Positions 6,308 through 8,815 of a stretch of 8,815 nt of DNA are shown one piece after another. Numbering within the stretch: position 1 is the stretch's first letter; each line of letters begins with the position of its first letter. Origin of the DNA: Candidatus Omnitrophota bacterium. GTDB taxonomy: Bacteria > Omnitrophota > Gorgyraeia > JACOVV01. Made by a program: the position numbers and the translations under genes. The stretch is from positions 1 to 8,815 of the forward strand of contig JAHFFC010000027.1 in assembly GCA_023248175.1 (NCBI GenBank), given 5' to 3'. Under the pieces are notes generated by a model. It made no database searches and was not told the DNA's origin. It saw only the letters and a list, made by a program, of their open reading frames with translations.

Positions 6308-7429
6308 CTACCTCCTTGCCAGACGAAGGGCTAGCGCTGCCGTTTCAATGGCAGAATGAGGACGGGCCATCTGTCGAGTCGCCTCCCGCATATCGCTGAC
6401 CAGCTGAGGATCCCTCAGGAGCTTTTGTACTAAAAGAGCCGTTTCTCTTCCATCTACCGCCTGCATCGCGATCCTTTTATTTAAAAGAATCCGCGCGTTC
6501 TGCGCTTCCTGACCCGGAATTGGGTTAATGAGGATCATGGGAAGATGCATGACGACAGCCTCTGCGGAAGTTAAACCTCCCGGTTTTGTGATCAACACTA
6601 AAGAGACAGACATTAACTCGTTGATCTCTTTAACAAACCCCAGCACGACGAGTTTTTTCTTGATTTTTTTCTGGTGGCGTTCCAGCCATCGCCGTAGTGT
6701 GCCGTTACTGCCGCAGATAACAACGATCTGGAACTGTTCCTGAAGTTGAGCTAGTTCTTGAACCACATTTCTGATAGGACCCAGTCCCTGACTCCCCCCC
6801 ATTAAAAGAACAATAGGCAGACGTGAATCCAATCCCCAGCGAACCCGCACCGTTTCAGGAGAAGGAACGCGGGTTAGATTAGGCTCAATTGGAATTCCAA
6901 ATTCATGAATCCGGTCAGCAGGAGTCCCGTTTTTCTTGAACCGGTCAACGGCGATAAAGGAACTCACAATATAAGCGTCAACATTGTCATAGAACCAATA
7001 GGAATGAGGACAATAGTCGGTCAATACTGCGATAATGGGGATATCTAAATTATACCGCTTTTTATAATCCGCCACCATACCACAGGGAAATGCCTGTGTG
7101 CAGATCACCGCATCTGGCTTGAATCCTTCGATGAGTTTGGAAAGTTTCTTTGAATTAAACCGGTGGATCAATTTTCGAAACGTCTGTGTATTTTTCACCA
7201 ACGTTGGATTGTCATAGAGAAAATCCCATACCTCTGGAGTTGTCTGAATGACTTTCAAATAAGTTTCAGATATAATCCTCTCCAGGATGGGATTGGTATA
7301 CCGAAAGGAATTCACGAGAGAGGTAGTTATGGTGGGATCAATCTGGTGAAGCGCTTTATCAATCGCTAAAGCCGCTGCATGATGCCCTGACCTCGGCGAG
7401 ATGTACATTAAGAGAATCCGAAATCGCAT
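6308..7429 (-). CDS. GT28 glycosyltransferase, MGDG synthase / processive diacylglycerol glucosyltransferase-like
   Basis: 373 residues from the ATG at 7429. The N-terminal MGDG-synthase-like domain starts with ILLMYISPRSGHHAAALAI (5-23), with SGHH as the lipid-acceptor signature, and continues through DAVICTQAFPCGMVA (106-120) and VLTDYCPHSYW (135-145). The C-terminal MurG-like donor domain shows LLMGGSQGLG (208-217), VLGFVKEINELM (262-273), TKPGGLTSAEAV (281-292) and NPIPGQEAQNA (302-312), all typical of nucleotide-sugar-binding GT-B enzymes. Relatives glycosylate diacylglycerol or other membrane lipids on the cytoplasmic face. A frame extending to an ATG at 7459 adds ten residues (MSDGRRQKGV) translated entirely from the heptamer array; the family begins at the MRFRILL strand, so 7429 is preferred. 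AAGGGGG just before it may serve as ribosome-binding site. Fold is clear; sugar and acceptor are not. Confidence 0.92.
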   Translation of the reverse strand: MRFRILLMYISPRSGHHAAALAIDKALHQIDPTITTSLVNSFRYTNPILERIISETYLKVIQTTPEVWDFLYDNPTLVKNTQTFRKLIHRFNSKKLSKLIEGFKPDAVICTQAFPCGMVADYKKRYNLDIPIIAVLTDYCPHSYWFYDNVDAYIVSSFIAVDRFKKNGTPADRIHEFGIPIEPNLTRVPSPETVRVRWGLDSRLPIVLLMGGSQGLGPIRNVVQELAQLQEQFQIVVICGSNGTLRRWLERHQKKIKKKLVVLGFVKEINELMSVSLVLITKPGGLTSAEAVVMHLPMILINPIPGQEAQNARILLNKRIAMQAVDGRETALLVQKLLRDPQLVSDMREATRQMARPHSAIETAALALRLARR

Positions 7430-7433
7430 GACC

Positions 7434-7489
7434 CCCTTCTGCCTCCTGCCATCTGACATCTGTCATCTGACTTCTGACATCTACCTTCT
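7434..7489. repeat. Degenerate heptamer tandem array (8 units) at the alaC/GT28 boundary
   Basis: Read on the minus strand, eight consecutive 7-base units run from 7489 to 7434 with consensus AGAWGKC; every unit differs from the consensus by two bases or fewer except at the edge. A ninth, poorer unit (GAATGGC, 7496-7490) may extend it into the last codons of alaC. The first unit supplies the final Arg-Arg codons and the first base of the TAG stop of alaC (7483-7481). The last unit supplies the purine-rich sequence in front of the GT28 start at 7429. The units lack the long unique spacers of a CRISPR. The period of 7 is not a multiple of three, so the array is unlikely to be coding. Confidence 0.85.
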
Positions 7490-8668
7490 GCCATTCAGAA
7501 ACCTCTGGACTCTTCCGACGGCAGTTTTTAATTTCTCCTCGGCGGCCACCAGAGCGAACCGGACATACCCTTCTCCGTATTCCCCAAATCCAGTCCCCGG
7601 AGAGGCCACGACTCCAGTTTCCCTCACCATCCGGGTCGTGAACTCTAACGAAGTTAAGGTATTATACTGAACCGGAATTTTAGCCCATACATAAAAAGTT
7701 GCCTTCGGCTTCGGAATCTGCCACCCGATGGCGTTGAGCCCATCAACAAATACGTCTCTTCTCTTCCGGTAGATTTCAACATTTCTTTTGACGCACTCCT
7801 GCGGCCCGGTGAGCGCTTTAATCGCTGCCCACTGCACCGGCCTGAAAATGCCGAAGTCAATATAGCTCTTTGTCTTTGCCAGGCTTGCCAGAATATCTTT
7901 GTTGCCAGCTGCAAAACCGATTCTCCATCCAGCCATATTATAGGACTTTGACAAAGTGTGAAATTCAATCGTCCCTTCCTGTTTCGCGCCGGGGACCTGC
8001 AGGATGCTCGGAGCTTGGTAACCGTCAAAAACAATATCAGAGTAAGCCAGATCACTTGCTAAAATTAGCTCTTTCGACCGAGCCCAATCAATCAGGTTCT
8101 CATAAAATTTTCGATCCACCACCTGCGAGGTGGGATTGTGGGGATAACTGACAAACAAAAGTTTCGCCCGTTTTGTCACCTCGGGATTCACGCTTTTGAA
8201 ATCAGGGATAAACTGGTTTTCCGCCGTCAACGGGAGGCTGTACAAGATTCCCCCCGCCATAATGACTCCATCGAAGTGAACCGGATAGGTCGGGTTAGGG
8301 ACAATAGCGATGTCATCGTGATTCAGGAACGCGAGTGAAAGATGAGCGACCCCTTCTTTGGCCCCTATTAAAGGAAGGACCTCCGTTGCCGGGTCTAATT
8401 GAACCTTAAAACGCTGATAGTACCATTGAGCGATGGCAGATTTTAATTTTTTCTCAACCACTCCTGACGGACGGGAATACCGATGATTCTCAGGATCTCT
8501 TGCCTGGCGACAAAGTTCCTCTACCACCTCTTCAGGCGCCGGAAGATCGGGATTGCCCATTCCAAGGTCAATGACCTCAACCCCTTTAGCGCTCACTTCC
8601 TCTTTCAATTGGTCCACCATCGTAAAAAGATACGCCGGTAAACGTTTCATTCGATTTGCTTCTTGCAT
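7481..8668 (-). CDS. alaC: AlaC-type class I/II aminotransferase (alanine transaminase-like)
   Basis: 395 residues, a normal length for PLP fold-type I aminotransferases. MKRLPAYLFTMVDQL (7-21) and VIDLGMGNPDLPAP (32-45) form the N-terminal substrate region. IGAKEGVAHL (101-110) binds the cofactor phosphate and VPNPTYPVH (123-131) follows. HNPTSQVV (177-184) carries the PLP ring Asn178. SDLAYSDIVFDG (205-216) carries the pyridine-N Asp206. The Schiff-base lysine is Lys241 in HTLSKSYNMAGWRIGF (237-252). The NPTSQVV, DLAYSDIVFDG and SKSYNMAGWR blocks resemble AlaC of E. coli, as I remember it, more closely than LL-diaminopimelate aminotransferases, the main alternative. Expected reaction: pyruvate plus glutamate to alanine plus 2-oxoglutarate. 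The ATG overlaps the lipA stop by one base (TAATG), and AGGAG lies 7 bases upstream. The last codons fall in the heptamer repeat, so the C-terminus may have been reshaped by it. Confidence 0.9.
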   Translation of the reverse strand: MQEANRMKRLPAYLFTMVDQLKEEVSAKGVEVIDLGMGNPDLPAPEEVVEELCRQARDPENHRYSRPSGVVEKKLKSAIAQWYYQRFKVQLDPATEVLPLIGAKEGVAHLSLAFLNHDDIAIVPNPTYPVHFDGVIMAGGILYSLPLTAENQFIPDFKSVNPEVTKRAKLLFVSYPHNPTSQVVDRKFYENLIDWARSKELILASDLAYSDIVFDGYQAPSILQVPGAKQEGTIEFHTLSKSYNMAGWRIGFAAGNKDILASLAKTKSYIDFGIFRPVQWAAIKALTGPQECVKRNVEIYRKRRDVFVDGLNAIGWQIPKPKATFYVWAKIPVQYNTLTSLEFTTRMVRETGVVASPGTGFGEYGEGYVRFALVAAEEKLKTAVGRVQRFLNGRR

Positions 8669-8815
8669 TATTTCACTCCTTTAAATTGGTTCTCGGCATG
8701 GTACGAACTTCTCACAAACGGCCCGCTGGCAACTGAAGAAAAACCTATTTCGTACGCCTTCTGCTCATACCATTTAAACTGATCCGGATGAATGAATTCT
8801 ACCACCTTTAGACGA
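8668..8815 (-). CDS. lipA: Lipoyl synthase, C-terminal fragment (5' part outside window)
   Basis: Only the last 48 codons and the TAA stop are present; the reading frame runs open to the right edge. The visible end includes [18 protein letters not shown] followed by [18 protein letters not shown], which is the highly conserved C-terminus of LipA (family pattern: FVxPxxFxxY, then VASGPLVRSSYHA). LipA is a radical-SAM iron-sulfur enzyme that inserts two sulfur atoms into protein-bound octanoyl groups to form lipoyl cofactor. The conserved RSSY motif contains the serine that ligates the auxiliary [4Fe-4S] cluster. The radical-SAM cysteines are outside the window. The stop codon shares one base with the following aminotransferase start, so the two are probably co-transcribed. 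Recognition from such a short but very conserved stretch is reliable. Confidence 0.95.
   Translation of the reverse strand, partial: RLKVVEFIHPDQFKWYEQKAYEIGFSSVASGPFVRSSYHAENQFKGVK
8676..8680 (-). promoter_or_regulatory. Shine-Dalgarno sequence of the AlaC-type gene
   Basis: The minus strand reads AGGAG, seven bases before the ATG at 8668. It lies inside the last codons of lipA, confirming the start and pointing to coupled translation. It is the clearest ribosome-binding site in the window; several other genes have weak or no such sequence. Confidence 0.8.

Noticed and set aside
7434..7489. CRISPR-like array
   Set aside because: The units are seven bases long, contiguous and degenerate, with no spacers and no cas genes nearby.
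7654..8055. 133-codon open frame on the minus strand inside the AlaC-type gene
   Set aside because: It is fully contained in a gene with every catalytic block of the aminotransferase family in another frame, and its translation shows no recognisable domain.
1..8815. Mobile element, prophage or defence system
   Set aside because: No transposase, integrase, phage structural gene, toxin-antitoxin pair or nuclease was found on either strand; all genes are metabolic or envelope-related and similar in style.

Overview
The window is a densely packed, entirely minus-strand stretch of bacterial chromosome with moderate GC. All nine protein-coding genes read from the high-coordinate end to the low one. 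Envelope genes dominate: a late-acyltransferase (LpxL/HtrB family) homologue, an O-antigen/polysaccharide-type ABC exporter and three glycosyltransferases. This suggests a Gram-negative (diderm) bacterium. The sequence alone does not fix the phylum; interspersed palindromes and a degenerate heptamer array in the spacers would suit an uncultured environmental lineage, but that is a guess.

Layout in transcription order. (1) 8815-8668: C-terminus of lipoyl synthase (lipA), whose stop codon overlaps by one base the start of an AlaC-type aminotransferase (8668-7481). (2) A 56-bp heptamer repeat array (7489-7434) spans the alaC stop and reaches the next gene's ribosome-binding region. (3) 7429-4762: a tight envelope-lipid cassette with an MGDG-synthase/MurG-like GT28 glycosyltransferase, an LpxL-like acyltransferase and a DPM1-like GT2 glycosyltransferase. 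(4) 4729-3737: gpsA, which makes sn-glycerol-3-phosphate for phospholipids; a well-formed sigma70-like promoter sits directly before it and predicts a leaderless mRNA. (5) A 235-bp spacer (3736-3502 by the longest permease frame, up to 3481 if the ATG start is used) carries a composite palindromic repeat. (6) 3480-1: a polysaccharide export unit with a Wzm/TagG-type permease, a Wzt-type ATPase and a GT2 glycosyltransferase cut by the window edge.

The genes plausibly cooperate in building the outer envelope. GpsA supplies the glycerol-phosphate backbone, the GT28/acyltransferase/GT2 set would build or modify a glycolipid, and the exporter moves a lipid-linked glycan across the inner membrane. 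The most distinctive protein is the ATPase: its C-terminal half appears to hold two tandem Wzt-type carbohydrate-binding domains instead of the usual one. I see no CRISPR array, tRNA, rRNA, transposase or phage gene. Nothing here clearly amounts to a wholly new system; the best leads are the tandem-domain ATPase, the GT28-acyltransferase-GT2 cassette and the repeat-derived gene boundary.
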